Assembly: GCA_003445095.1 (NCBI GenBank)
Contig: DLVS01000429.1
Location: 1-15,463, forward strand
Source of the DNA: Verrucomicrobiales bacterium
GTDB taxonomy: Bacteria; Verrucomicrobiota; Verrucomicrobiia; Limisphaerales; UBA9464
DNA: 15,463 bases
Direction of reading: 5' to 3'
In this document: positions 7,522 to 15,157 of the stretch, in pieces
Position numbering within the stretch: position 1 is the first letter of the stretch
How the letters are laid out: every line of letters starts with the position of its first letter
Translations under genes and position numbers: made by a program
Notes under the pieces: generated by a model
Databases searched by the model: none
Told to the model about the DNA's origin: nothing
The model's input: the letters and a program-made list of their open reading frames with translations, nothing else

Positions 7522-10500
7522 TTGCCACGTCGAGATCTACCCTGGCTTGGTTTCGTATTGCTGGGTGGGTTGGTTGTCGCCGGCATGATCCGGCCTAATG
7601 CCGCCGAGGTCGTTCGCCCACTCCACGTACCGTCCAGCGGCAAAATCGGTTTTACTCGGCTCGCTCCGGAAGATACCGGCATTACTTTTAGCAACCAGCT
7701 CTCCGAATTCGCCGCCGCCCAGAATCGCGTCCTCGAAAACGGTTCCGGGGTGGCGCTGGGTGACGTGGATGGCGACGGACAGTGCGATATCTATTTCTGC
7801 CGGCTCGAGGGTGAAAACGTCCTCTACCGCAATCTAGGCAACTGGAAGTTCACCGATATTACTGCCGCTGCGGGGGTAGCGTGCCCTGGCCAATACTCAA
7901 CCGGGGTAGTGCTGGCTGACGTGGATGGCGACGGTGATCTCGATCTGTTGGTGAACAGTGTCGGCGGCGGCACTCGCGAGTTCCTTAACGACGGACGGGC
8001 ACATTTTACTGAGATCACCGATTCGCGCCTCGTGCGCCGTTTTGGAGCGACGTCAATGGCGCTCGCTGATGCGGATGGCGATGGCGATCTTGATCTCTAC
8101 GTCACGAACTACCGCACCACCACTTTCAAGGACGATCCGCCCGGCCTGAAGGTCGAGGCCCGTAAGGAAGCCGATGGGAGCATCGTCATCGAGCCCCGGG
8201 ATCGGTTCATCCCGCTGCTGGCGCGCACCGGCGGCGTGGAGGTGGTAGAGCGCGGCGAACGTGATTTCCTTTACCTCAACACGGGCACTGGACGCTTTGC
8301 GCCGGTCGCCTGGGACAAAGGGACGTTCCTCGACGAGGACGGCAAGGAACTCACTGCGCCCCCGACCGACTGGGGACTGTCCGTGATTTTCCGAGATCTG
8401 AATGGCGACGGCTGGCCTGATCTCTACGTCTGCAATGACTTTGTCTATTGGCCGGACCGCGTCTGGTTGAACCGTGAAGGCTACGGCTTCCAAGCCGCTC
8501 CGCGTCTGGCCCTCCGCCACCAAAGCCTCGCATCCATGGCGGTCGACGTTGCCGACCTCAATCGCGACGGCTTCGACGATATCTTCGTCGCCGACATGAC
8601 CAGCCGGTCGGCTGAACGCCGCGCCTGGCAACGGCCGAACACACTCCAAGGAATCACCAACTGGCCCGTGGCCAATCCCGAGTTTCGTCCTGAAGTTGTC
8701 CGCAATACCCTGCACCTCGGTCGCGGCGACGGTACATTCGCCGAGATTGCTTCGTGGGCCGGACTCGCCGCGACGGAATGGACTTGGGGCGCGGCATTCC
8801 TCGATGTGGACCTGGACGGCTGGGAAGATCTGCTCGTCACCACCGGGAACCTTCATGACGTCCAGGATGCCGATGCGCTGGCGGCTATCGCCCGTGCACC
8901 GCGCCCACGCACTCCGGAGGCTCGGGTGCGCAATTGGGCGAAGTTCCCCCGGCTCGAAACTCCACTGATGGCTTTCCAAAACCACCGTGATCTTACCTTT
9001 GCAGAGACGGGCGCCGCGTGGGGCTTTGACGAGACTGGCATAGCGCATGGATTGGCGCTGGCCGATCTCGACAACGATGGCGACCTCGACGTCGTCGTGA
9101 ACCGGTTGGGCGCCCCGGCCGGAATCTTCCGTAATGATTCGCCGGCGCCGCGAGTCGCCGTTCGCCTCAACGGGGCGCGGGCCAACACGCGCGGCATCGG
9201 AGCAAAAATCAAAATGTCGGGTGGCCCGGTCGCTCAGACACAAGAGATGGTCAGTGGCGGGCGCTATTGCTCCGGTGACGATTCGATGCGGGTGTTTGCA
9301 GCTGGCGACGCCAAGGAACTGACGGTTGAGGTCACTTGGCCGGGTGGCCGACGAAGTCTCGTCACCGCCGTGAAGCCAAACTCACTGGTCGAGGTGAACG
9401 AGGCGGACGCTTTAGAGGGAGTCGGCGCGGACGCGCGTCGAACGAAATCAATCGCCACGGCGCCACTATTCACTGACGGGTCCAATCGGTTGAACCATCT
9501 CCACGAGGGCGAGCCTTATGACGACTTCGCCCGCCAACCCCTCCTGCTCCGCAAGCTGAGTACTGAAGGACCCGGCATCGCCTGGGCAGACGCGGACGGC
9601 GATGGCCACGAGGATTTGCTGGTCGCCGGCGGCCGGACCGGTTTCATGGCGATTTTCTGCGGCGACGGAAAAGGCGGCTTCACACAAAGTAACTTGTCGG
9701 CACTGCCGAAGACCGTTCTTAACGATCAAACTGGCCTTGCGGTTTTTCGGAGTGCGAACGGCCACGTCTGCTTGCTTGCAGGCTCCTCAAATTGGCCAAT
9801 CGAATCTACGAACGCGCCGGCTGCCCACTTATTCGACCTCAACGACAACCGGGTGACAGCTCTTCCCGGATTCGGCGCGGCGTCGGGCCCCGTCGCGCTC
9901 GCCGATGTCGATGGAGACGGTGACCTCGACGCGTTTTTGGGTGGTCGCGCGGTGGCCGGTCGCTGGCCTGAACCCGCGCCCTCGCGCCTATTTCGGAACG
10001 ACGAAGGTCAATTCACCATAATGCAGGAATTGCCTGCCTTGGGTCTTACCGGCAGCGCCGTGTTCACCGACCTCAGCAGTGATGGACGCCCTGACCTTGT
10101 GGTTGCCTGCGAATGGGGGCCGCTGCGCATGTACCGCAATGAGGCTGGCCGACTCGTTGAATGGGATGCTCCGGTGGTCGTTCAAGAATCCCGCACCAAT
10201 CTGGCGGCGCTGATTGGTCTCTGGACCGGTCTCGCCGCGGGTGATTTCGACGGAGATGGTCGGATGGATTTTGTGGCTGGCAATTGGGGCAAAAATGGAA
10301 TCGCGGCGAACCGTGGAACGGACTACGCAGAACTGTGGTCGGGTGACTTCACGGACACCGGCCGCATCGATTCCCTACTCGCGGTTCCGGACGAGGCGTC
10401 AGGCAAGGTCATGGTCGTGCGCGAACGAGCGGCGGTCGCTAGCGCGCTGCCGTTCGTCGCCGAACGCTTTCCGACTTACCGTGCTTATGGCCATGCTTCG

Positions 10501-11196
10501 GTCGCCGAATTGCTCGGGGATCGAGCCACGGGCACGCGGGTGATCCGTGCGGCAATGTTTGAGACGATGCGATTCCTCAATCGCGGTGATCATTTCGAGG
10601 CACAGCCCTTGCCCGCGGAAGCGCAGTTCGCGCCGGTTTTCGGCGTCGCCGTGGCGGACTTCGATGGCGACGGAAACGAAGACGTATTCCTCGCCCAGAA
10701 CTTCTTCGGAGTGGACGCGGAATCCGTACGATTGGATGCGGGTACTGGCCTCGTCCTGCTGGGAGACGGCCGAGGCAATTTCCGCGTGTTGCGCCCGCAG
10801 GAAGCGGGCATTGCCATCTACGGTGAAGGCCGCGGCGCGGCGGTGGCAGACTTCGACCATGATGGACGGGTGGATCTGGCAGTCGGACAACATGGCGGCG
10901 CGACCCGGCTTTTTCGCAACACCATGGCCAAGCCGGGAGTGCAGTTGACGTTGCGCGGCCGGGGCGGGAATCCCGACGCCATCGGTGCGGTGGTGCGCCT
11001 CAAATTTGGCGAACGGCTTGGGCCAGCGCGTGAAATCCACGCCGGCGGAGGTTGGTGGTCGCAAGATAGTCTGCGTCCAGTTTTAGCGGCACTCGGGAAC
11101 CCAACCGCGGTGTGGATTCGCTGGTCGGGTGGGCGAGTTGAGACCGTACCGTGGCCAACTGAAGCGCGTGCGTTGGAAGTGAGGGACGGCCAGTGA
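7522..11196 (+). CDS. Secreted double CRTAC1 / FG-GAP beta-propeller protein with two ASPIC/UnbV domains
   Basis: This 1224-aa protein starts at TTG. The frame has no ATG/GTG upstream before a stop, and the TTG start gives a clean signal peptide (PRR, hydrophobic 8-22, likely cleavage after Asn-Ala-Ala near 28). Thirteen Asp-rich calcium loops of the DxDxDGxxD kind mark FG-GAP/VCBS propeller blades. Seven lie in the first half (81, 133, 183, 292, 345, 428, 515) and six in the second (690, 795, 850, 908, 1046, 1110). Each half ends in an ASPIC/UnbV domain (about 543-625 and 1135-1215), so the gene looks like two CRTAC1 units joined. It is probably exported, binds calcium and mediates adhesion or binding of another molecule; the actual role is unknown. 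Its stop overlaps the next CRTAC1 gene. No good Shine-Dalgarno sequence precedes it. Confidence 0.9.
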   Translation: MPRRDLPWLGFVLLGGLVVAGMIRPNAAEVVRPLHVPSSGKIGFTRLAPEDTGITFSNQLSEFAAAQNRVLENGSGVALGDVDGDGQCDIYFCRLEGENVLYRNLGNWKFTDITAAAGVACPGQYSTGVVLADVDGDGDLDLLVNSVGGGTREFLNDGRAHFTEITDSRLVRRFGATSMALADADGDGDLDLYVTNYRTTTFKDDPPGLKVEARKEADGSIVIEPRDRFIPLLARTGGVEVVERGERDFLYLNTGTGRFAPVAWDKGTFLDEDGKELTAPPTDWGLSVIFRDLNGDGWPDLYVCNDFVYWPDRVWLNREGYGFQAAPRLALRHQSLASMAVDVADLNRDGFDDIFVADMTSRSAERRAWQRPNTLQGITNWPVANPEFRPEVVRNTLHLGRGDGTFAEIASWAGLAATEWTWGAAFLDVDLDGWEDLLVTTGNLHDVQDADALAAIARAPRPRTPEARVRNWAKFPRLETPLMAFQNHRDLTFAETGAAWGFDETGIAHGLALADLDNDGDLDVVVNRLGAPAGIFRNDSPAPRVAVRLNGARANTRGIGAKIKMSGGPVAQTQEMVSGGRYCSGDDSMRVFAAGDAKELTVEVTWPGGRRSLVTAVKPNSLVEVNEADALEGVGADARRTKSIATAPLFTDGSNRLNHLHEGEPYDDFARQPLLLRKLSTEGPGIAWADADGDGHEDLLVAGGRTGFMAIFCGDGKGGFTQSNLSALPKTVLNDQTGLAVFRSANGHVCLLAGSSNWPIESTNAPAAHLFDLNDNRVTALPGFGAASGPVALADVDGDGDLDAFLGGRAVAGRWPEPAPSRLFRNDEGQFTIMQELPALGLTGSAVFTDLSSDGRPDLVVACEWGPLRMYRNEAGRLVEWDAPVVVQESRTNLAALIGLWTGLAAGDFDGDGRMDFVAGNWGKNGIAANRGTDYAELWSGDFTDTGRIDSLLAVPDEASGKVMVVRERAAVASALPFVAERFPTYRAYGHASVAELLGDRATGTRVIRAAMFETMRFLNRGDHFEAQPLPAEAQFAPVFGVAVADFDGDGNEDVFLAQNFFGVDAESVRLDAGTGLVLLGDGRGNFRVLRPQEAGIAIYGEGRGAAVADFDHDGRVDLAVGQHGGATRLFRNTMAKPGVQLTLRGRGGNPDAIGAVVRLKFGERLGPAREIHAGGGWWSQDSLRPVLAALGNPTAVWIRWSGGRVETVPWPTEARALEVRDGQ

Positions 11197-13553
11197 ACTA
11201 TTCAGGAGTAGCTCTGGTAGCATCGAGAATTCCCTCGACCCGAAGGCCAAATGACGGACAGTCAGCTACCATGCGTTGGCCATTAGGGAAGGCGTCTTTC
11301 CGAAGACTCATCCGTCCGTTGGCCATCGCCGGCCGATGGTGTTTCGCATGTGTACTAGCGTTTGCTGGGAGCCTCTGGGCTGATCCAGCCCCAGGCACCG
11401 TCCACATGGCCAAGCGACTCGACGAGATGATCCGACGGGTGGACCCGAGCAAGCTGGGCTTCTTGAGCCGGGAACGAGTTGCGCTCATCCAGCAGCACCT
11501 TCCGTCGGTGAAATCCAAACAAGATTCGATCAACCTTCGCATGCAACTAGGTCAGGATCTGATCAACGCGGGAGAAAGCGAACGAGGCGCGGAATTGATC
11601 GGACAAGTCGAACGAGAGATCGCCGCCGAGTTCCCGGCTTACCACGCTCAGGTGCAATCGCAGTTACTCCTGTTGCAAGCCATCGGTTATTTGCGGTTGG
11701 GAGAGCAGGAGAACTGCCTGGCGCACCACACTTCGGAATCTTGCCTGATGCCGTTGCGCGACGCGGGAATCCATCAACTGCCGCGTGGCTCGCGCCAGGC
11801 CATCGAGATTCTCAATCGCCTGCTGGCTGCCGACCCCGTCCACCTGGGAGCCCGGTGGCTCCTCAACGTGGCCTACATGACGCTCGGCGAGTATCCCGCG
11901 AAAGTTCCGTCCGCGCAGTTAATCCCTCCGGAGCAGTTTAAGTCGGACTATGATCTGGGGCGGTTCCGGGAGGTCGCTCATCAAGTCGGATTGGACAATC
12001 TGAACCTTGCGGGAGGCAGCGTGGTGGAAGACTTCGATTCGGACGGCGACCTCGACCTGATGATCTCATCAATGGGCTTGCGAGACCCGCTCCGGTATTT
12101 TCGCAACAACGGTGACGGAACCTTCACTGATCGGTCCGAAGCGGCGGGGCTAACGGGTGAAGTTGGGGGGCTCAACGTGATTCATGCGGATTACGACAAT
12201 GACGGCCACGCTGATGTGCTGGTGTTGCGAGGCGGTTGGATGGGCGACGAAGGAGCGTTCCCGAATTCACTTCTTCGCGGTCGAGGCGACGGGACGTTCG
12301 TGGACGTGACCGAGGAAGCTGGGCTGCTGTCGTTTCATCCCACTCAGACTGCAGTGTGGTTCGACTACGACGGGGACGGATGGCTCGACCTCTTCATCGG
12401 CAATGAGACTCAGGAGACGGGAAAACAACACCCGTGCGAGCTGTTCCGAAACAACCGAAATGGCACGTTCACGGAATGCGCGCGCGCGCTCGGCGTGGCT
12501 GCCGTTGGAATGGTCAAGGGTGTGACCGCTGGCGATTACAACAACGACGGCCGGCCCGACTTGTATCTTTCGCTGCGCGGCGCCCCAAACATCCTGTTCC
12601 GCAATCACGGACCGGCGGACGACTCGGCGACCAACGCTCCCGGCTGGAAGTTTACCAACGTCACGGCGGAGGCGGGAGTGGCGGAACCAAATCAGAGCTT
12701 CACCACTTGGTTCTTCGACTACGACAACGACGGCTGGCTGGACCTATTCGTCGCCGGCTATCGGATCAGCGGAGTAGGGGATGTGGCCGCGGATTACCTC
12801 GGACAGCCTACTTCAGCGGAGCGAGTTCGACTCTTCCGAAATCTCGGCACCGGAAAATTCGAAGATGTCACCCAGAAGCTCGGGCTGTCTCGGGTGTTGT
12901 ACACGATGGGCGCGAACTTCGGCGATCTGGATAACGACGGGTGGCTCGACTTTTACCTCGGCACAGGCGACCCGAGCCTCGCGGTCTTGATCCCCAACCG
13001 GATGTTTCGCAATGACGGCGGACGAAAGTTCCAGGATGTAACGACCTCCGGGGGCTTCGGGCATTTGCAGAAAGGGCATGGTGTTTCGTTTGCCGACTTC
13101 GACCAAGACGGCGACCAAGATATTTTTGAGGAAATCGGCGGGGCGTTTTCCGGCGACGTGTACCGAAACGTGCTTTTCGAAAATCCCGGTCACGGCAACC
13201 ACTGGATCAAGCTGCGGTTGATCGGGCAGAAGGCGAACCGCGCGGCCATCGGTGCTCGGCTCCGGCTCGTCGTCCGAGGACCGGAAGGGCGCCGGGAAAT
13301 TCATCGCGTGGTTGGAACTGGCGGCAGCTTTGGAGGCAATCCGTTGCTCCAGGAAATCGGCCTCGGGCCAGCGGCTGTGGTGGAAGAACTGACTGTGGAA
13401 TGGCCGGGCAGCCGGGGCCGCGACACCTTCAAATCCATTGCGGCTGACCAATCCTACCGGCTGACCGAGGGTTCTCCGACGTTGGCGCGCGTCGAGTTAC
13501 GACCATTTCGATTCGGAGCCGACGTGAGCGTCGCTCCGGCGCTGGCGAAGTAA
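11193..13553 (+). CDS. Secreted TPR-like + CRTAC1 (FG-GAP, ASPIC/UnbV) protein
   Basis: GTG at 11193 overlaps the preceding stop by 4 bases (GTGA) and has GAGGG 7 bases upstream, supporting coupled translation and 786 aa. An in-frame ATG at 11271 (residue 27) would give a more normal signal peptide, with hydrophobic residues at about 43-62 and cleavage near LWA-DP, so either start is possible. Residues about 70-245 are helical and TPR-like, including RLGEQENCLAHHTSESCL with paired Cys and His and the WLLNVAYMTLGEYP segment that recurs in TPR-linked CRTAC1 proteins. Seven calcium loops follow (280, 333, 391, 448, 509, 578, 635), then an ASPIC domain (about 684-755) and a short tail. It is likely an exported partner of the double-propeller protein; function unknown. 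Confidence 0.9.
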   Translation: MNYSGVALVASRIPSTRRPNDGQSATMRWPLGKASFRRLIRPLAIAGRWCFACVLAFAGSLWADPAPGTVHMAKRLDEMIRRVDPSKLGFLSRERVALIQQHLPSVKSKQDSINLRMQLGQDLINAGESERGAELIGQVEREIAAEFPAYHAQVQSQLLLLQAIGYLRLGEQENCLAHHTSESCLMPLRDAGIHQLPRGSRQAIEILNRLLAADPVHLGARWLLNVAYMTLGEYPAKVPSAQLIPPEQFKSDYDLGRFREVAHQVGLDNLNLAGGSVVEDFDSDGDLDLMISSMGLRDPLRYFRNNGDGTFTDRSEAAGLTGEVGGLNVIHADYDNDGHADVLVLRGGWMGDEGAFPNSLLRGRGDGTFVDVTEEAGLLSFHPTQTAVWFDYDGDGWLDLFIGNETQETGKQHPCELFRNNRNGTFTECARALGVAAVGMVKGVTAGDYNNDGRPDLYLSLRGAPNILFRNHGPADDSATNAPGWKFTNVTAEAGVAEPNQSFTTWFFDYDNDGWLDLFVAGYRISGVGDVAADYLGQPTSAERVRLFRNLGTGKFEDVTQKLGLSRVLYTMGANFGDLDNDGWLDFYLGTGDPSLAVLIPNRMFRNDGGRKFQDVTTSGGFGHLQKGHGVSFADFDQDGDQDIFEEIGGAFSGDVYRNVLFENPGHGNHWIKLRLIGQKANRAAIGARLRLVVRGPEGRREIHRVVGTGGSFGGNPLLQEIGLGPAAVVEELTVEWPGSRGRDTFKSIAADQSYRLTEGSPTLARVELRPFRFGADVSVAPALAK

Positions 13554-13603
13554 CGATGCTACGGAGTCGTGGTAGCCGGGGACAGGAGGACGCGCTGGTC
13601 TTG

Positions 13604-13738
13604 TGGAGTGCGGTGGCGGAGTCTTCGAAGCTACCGCTTTGGCATTCCGCGAAGTGCGACAAATTGCCTTGTCGGCCCGACTGCGACCAGGCGGCATACC
13701 AAAGCGGTGACTCCGCTTCACTTCGCCACCGCAGTCCA
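13604..13738. repeat. Twin palindromic element (inverted pair of ~39-bp units)
   Basis: The left unit (13604-13642) and the reverse complement of the right unit (13699-13738) agree closely: both contain GGTGGCG, an inner GGAGTC and ACCGCTTTGG. The pairing continues inward (13641-13650 with 13691-13700, about 8 of 10), and the spacer holds a CGACAA/TTGTCG hairpin (about 13658-13675). Each unit can also fold on itself, GCGGTG with CACCGC. The whole could form a 135-base cruciform or long RNA hairpin. It lies between the convergent CRTAC1 operon and purC, where a two-way transcription end is expected. It resembles REP/BIME-type interspersed repeats. Confidence 0.65.
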
Positions 13739-13747
13739 AATGGAATC

Positions 13748-13781
13748 CGCTTCGTTCCCTCAGCGGCTACTTGCCGAAGCG
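13748..13781 (-). terminator. Hairpin after the purC stop codon
   Basis: CGCTTCG (13748-13754) pairs with CGAAGCG (13775-13781) across a 20-base loop, starting about 12 bases beyond the purC TGA on the minus strand. There is no strong T-run. It may act in 3' end formation together with the adjacent palindromic element. Confidence 0.3.
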
Positions 13782-13792
13782 AAGGACGCCCA

Positions 13793-14680
13793 TCACAAAG
13801 AATGCCCGGTAAGGCGCCGATACGCCTCAAAATACTTTGCCTGGGTTTGCTTCACGACTTCATCGGGAAGGGCCGGCGCGGGCGGAGTTTTGTTCCAGTC
13901 CAGAGATTCCAGGTAGTCGCGCACGAATTGTTTGTCGTAACTCGGCTGGCTGCGCCCCGGGGCGTATGAGTCCGCTGGCCAAAATCGCGACGAATCGGGC
14001 GTCAATGCCTCATCGATCAGAATGAGCTGACCGTCGAACAGGCCGAATTCGAACTTGGTGTCCGCGATAATCAGACCGCGGGTTCGCGCGTACGCCGCCG
14101 CCTCGGTGTAAAGTCGGAGACTCAGCGAGCGGGCTTGCTCGGCAAGATCGGTCCCGACGATTCGAGCGGCTTCGGCAAACGGGATGTTTTCATCATGTCC
14201 CGACTCCGCCTTTGTTGCCGGGGTGAAAATGGGTTCTGGCAATGGGCCCGACTCAAGCAAGCCCGCAGGCAGCGGCTGTCCACAGACCGTTTGCCGAGTG
14301 CGGTACTCCTTCCAGCCGGATCCAGCCAGATAACCACGTACGACACATTCGATGGGCAACGGTTGCGCCTTTCTTACCAGCATGCTGCGACGCGCCAACT
14401 GCGGTGCGAAGGGCTGCAAGGCAGGTGGGAGCGGATCGCCGGCCTTGGCGAGTCGATGGTTCGGCAACCAGGCTTCGCTGAAGTCGAACCAGAAATGCGA
14501 AATCTGCGTAAGGACTTCCCCTTTGCGCGGAATGCCGTTGGGCATGATGCAGTCGAACGCGGAAATGCGGTCGGTGGCGACGAAGAGCAATCGATCACCC
14601 AGATCGAAAACCTCGCGAACCTTTCCCGACTTGAGTTTAGGAATTCCGGGAAGATCGAGCGAGAGCAGTGGCGCATCCAT
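13793..14680 (-). CDS. purC: Phosphoribosylaminoimidazole-succinocarboxamide synthase (SAICAR synthase)
   Basis: Cytosolic enzyme of de novo purine synthesis that joins aspartate to CAIR with ATP to give SAICAR. ATG at 14680 gives 295 aa, the normal length. Signature parts are KLKSGKVREVFDLGD (nucleotide-binding start), DRISAFDCIMPNGIPRKG (37-54), PIECVVRGYLAGSGWKEY (109-126), PIFTPATKAESGHDENI (150-166) and IIADTKFEFG (204-213) followed by DEALTPDSSRFWP. All key regions are intact. The frame is open a further 60 codons upstream to a TTG at 14860, but that stretch is not PurC-like and crosses an inverted repeat, so it is left out. It is convergent with the CRTAC1 genes and stands apart from other pur genes here; no PurR-like box or riboswitch was seen upstream. 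Confidence 0.97.
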   Translation of the reverse strand: MDAPLLSLDLPGIPKLKSGKVREVFDLGDRLLFVATDRISAFDCIMPNGIPRKGEVLTQISHFWFDFSEAWLPNHRLAKAGDPLPPALQPFAPQLARRSMLVRKAQPLPIECVVRGYLAGSGWKEYRTRQTVCGQPLPAGLLESGPLPEPIFTPATKAESGHDENIPFAEAARIVGTDLAEQARSLSLRLYTEAAAYARTRGLIIADTKFEFGLFDGQLILIDEALTPDSSRFWPADSYAPGRSQPSYDKQFVRDYLESLDWNKTPPAPALPDEVVKQTQAKYFEAYRRLTGHSL

Positions 14681-14829
14681 GCGAGTGACGAAATTAGACC
14701 GAGTTCTAGAATTGGTGAAGAGCGACGGAGGCGAAACAGTAGACGAGTTGTGTAAGTTGTGGAATCTCGGCCCGATTGCCGCCACCACATTACCCCGCAA
14801 GGCGCCGCATGACACAAACCATCGGCGGA

Positions 14830-14900
14830 TTTCCTCTGCGTGCTTTGCGGCTCTGGGCACCCATGGTTCTCGCGCGGAGCCGCAGAGAGCGCGGAGGGAA
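14830..14900. repeat. Imperfect inverted repeat of the CGCGGAG/CTCTGCG type
   Basis: The left arm (14830-14855) contains TTTCCTCTGCG, then CTTTGCGGCTC. The right arm (14874-14900), reverse-complemented, reads TTTCCCTCCGCG, then CTCTGCGGCTCCG. The arms match over most of about 26 positions and are separated by about 18 bases. CGCAGAG-rich elements of this sort are commonly scattered in environmental bacterial genomes; the copy number here is unknown. Confidence 0.5.
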
Positions 14901-15043
14901 AACGGGTGGGTTCATGGTTCCGATCGGCGTCCGCATTCCGGGAGATTGTGGCTCTCCATTTGGCTAAGCCGAATCAGGTCACCGGTAACCGATTCCATGC
15001 TGAGGATTCCCCGGACCACAGATGATTTTGTCCGGAGCGCTGC

Positions 15044-15057
15044 CCCGGTTAACCGGG
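15044..15057. repeat. Perfect 14-base palindrome CCCGGTTAACCGGG
   Basis: Self-complementary over all 14 bases. It is preceded by a CCGGAC/GTCCGG stem at 15011-15035, and a related near-palindrome GGTCACCGGTAACC lies around 14978-14991. It could be a dimer-binding site or part of a mobile-element end; nothing in the window decides this. Confidence 0.4.
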
Positions 15058-15157
15058 AGGAAGAGAGTCTTCTCACCCGCCAGCCGTGTGGTCATTTGAA
15101 CCTCGTCGGAGTCGGCGACGAAGTGCACTAACGCCCGTTTCTTAAACTCGAACAACG

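Larger units (their letters stand above)
14681..15157. other. Intergenic region with inverted repeats between purC and IS66 transposase
   Basis: About 480 bases without a recognisable gene. It should contain the purC promoter on the minus strand, but no convincing -35/-10 pair was found. It holds an imperfect inverted repeat at 14830-14900, a CCGGAC/GTCCGG hairpin at 15011-15035 and the palindrome CCCGGTTAACCGGG at 15044-15057. The left boundary of the insertion sequence to the right should lie here, but no terminal repeat starting GTAA could be fixed. Confidence 0.5.

Noticed and set aside
7740..8100. Direct DNA repeats such as GACGTGGATGGCGACGG
   Set aside because: They encode the recurring calcium loops of FG-GAP blades and need no separate explanation; not a CRISPR or mobile repeat.
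8053..9243. 396-codon minus-strand frame opposite the double CRTAC1 gene
   Set aside because: It mirrors the codon periodicity of the plus-strand gene, has no recognisable domain, and lies wholly inside a gene with strong FG-GAP evidence.
10399..11064. 221-codon minus-strand frame opposite the second half of the double CRTAC1 gene
   Set aside because: Antisense shadow of the Asp-rich loop codons; no start context or domain.
12813..13451. 212-codon minus-strand frame opposite the TPR-CRTAC1 gene
   Set aside because: Same antisense effect in GC-rich coding DNA; composition is not protein-like.
14681..14860. 60-codon N-terminal extension of purC to a TTG
   Set aside because: The PurC family begins near the ATG at 14680; the extension has no family similarity and runs into repeat DNA.
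14352..15131. 259-codon plus-strand frame across the 5' half of purC and the following gap
   Set aside because: More than a third overlaps clear purC sequence on the other strand, and the rest crosses an inverted repeat with low-complexity translation.
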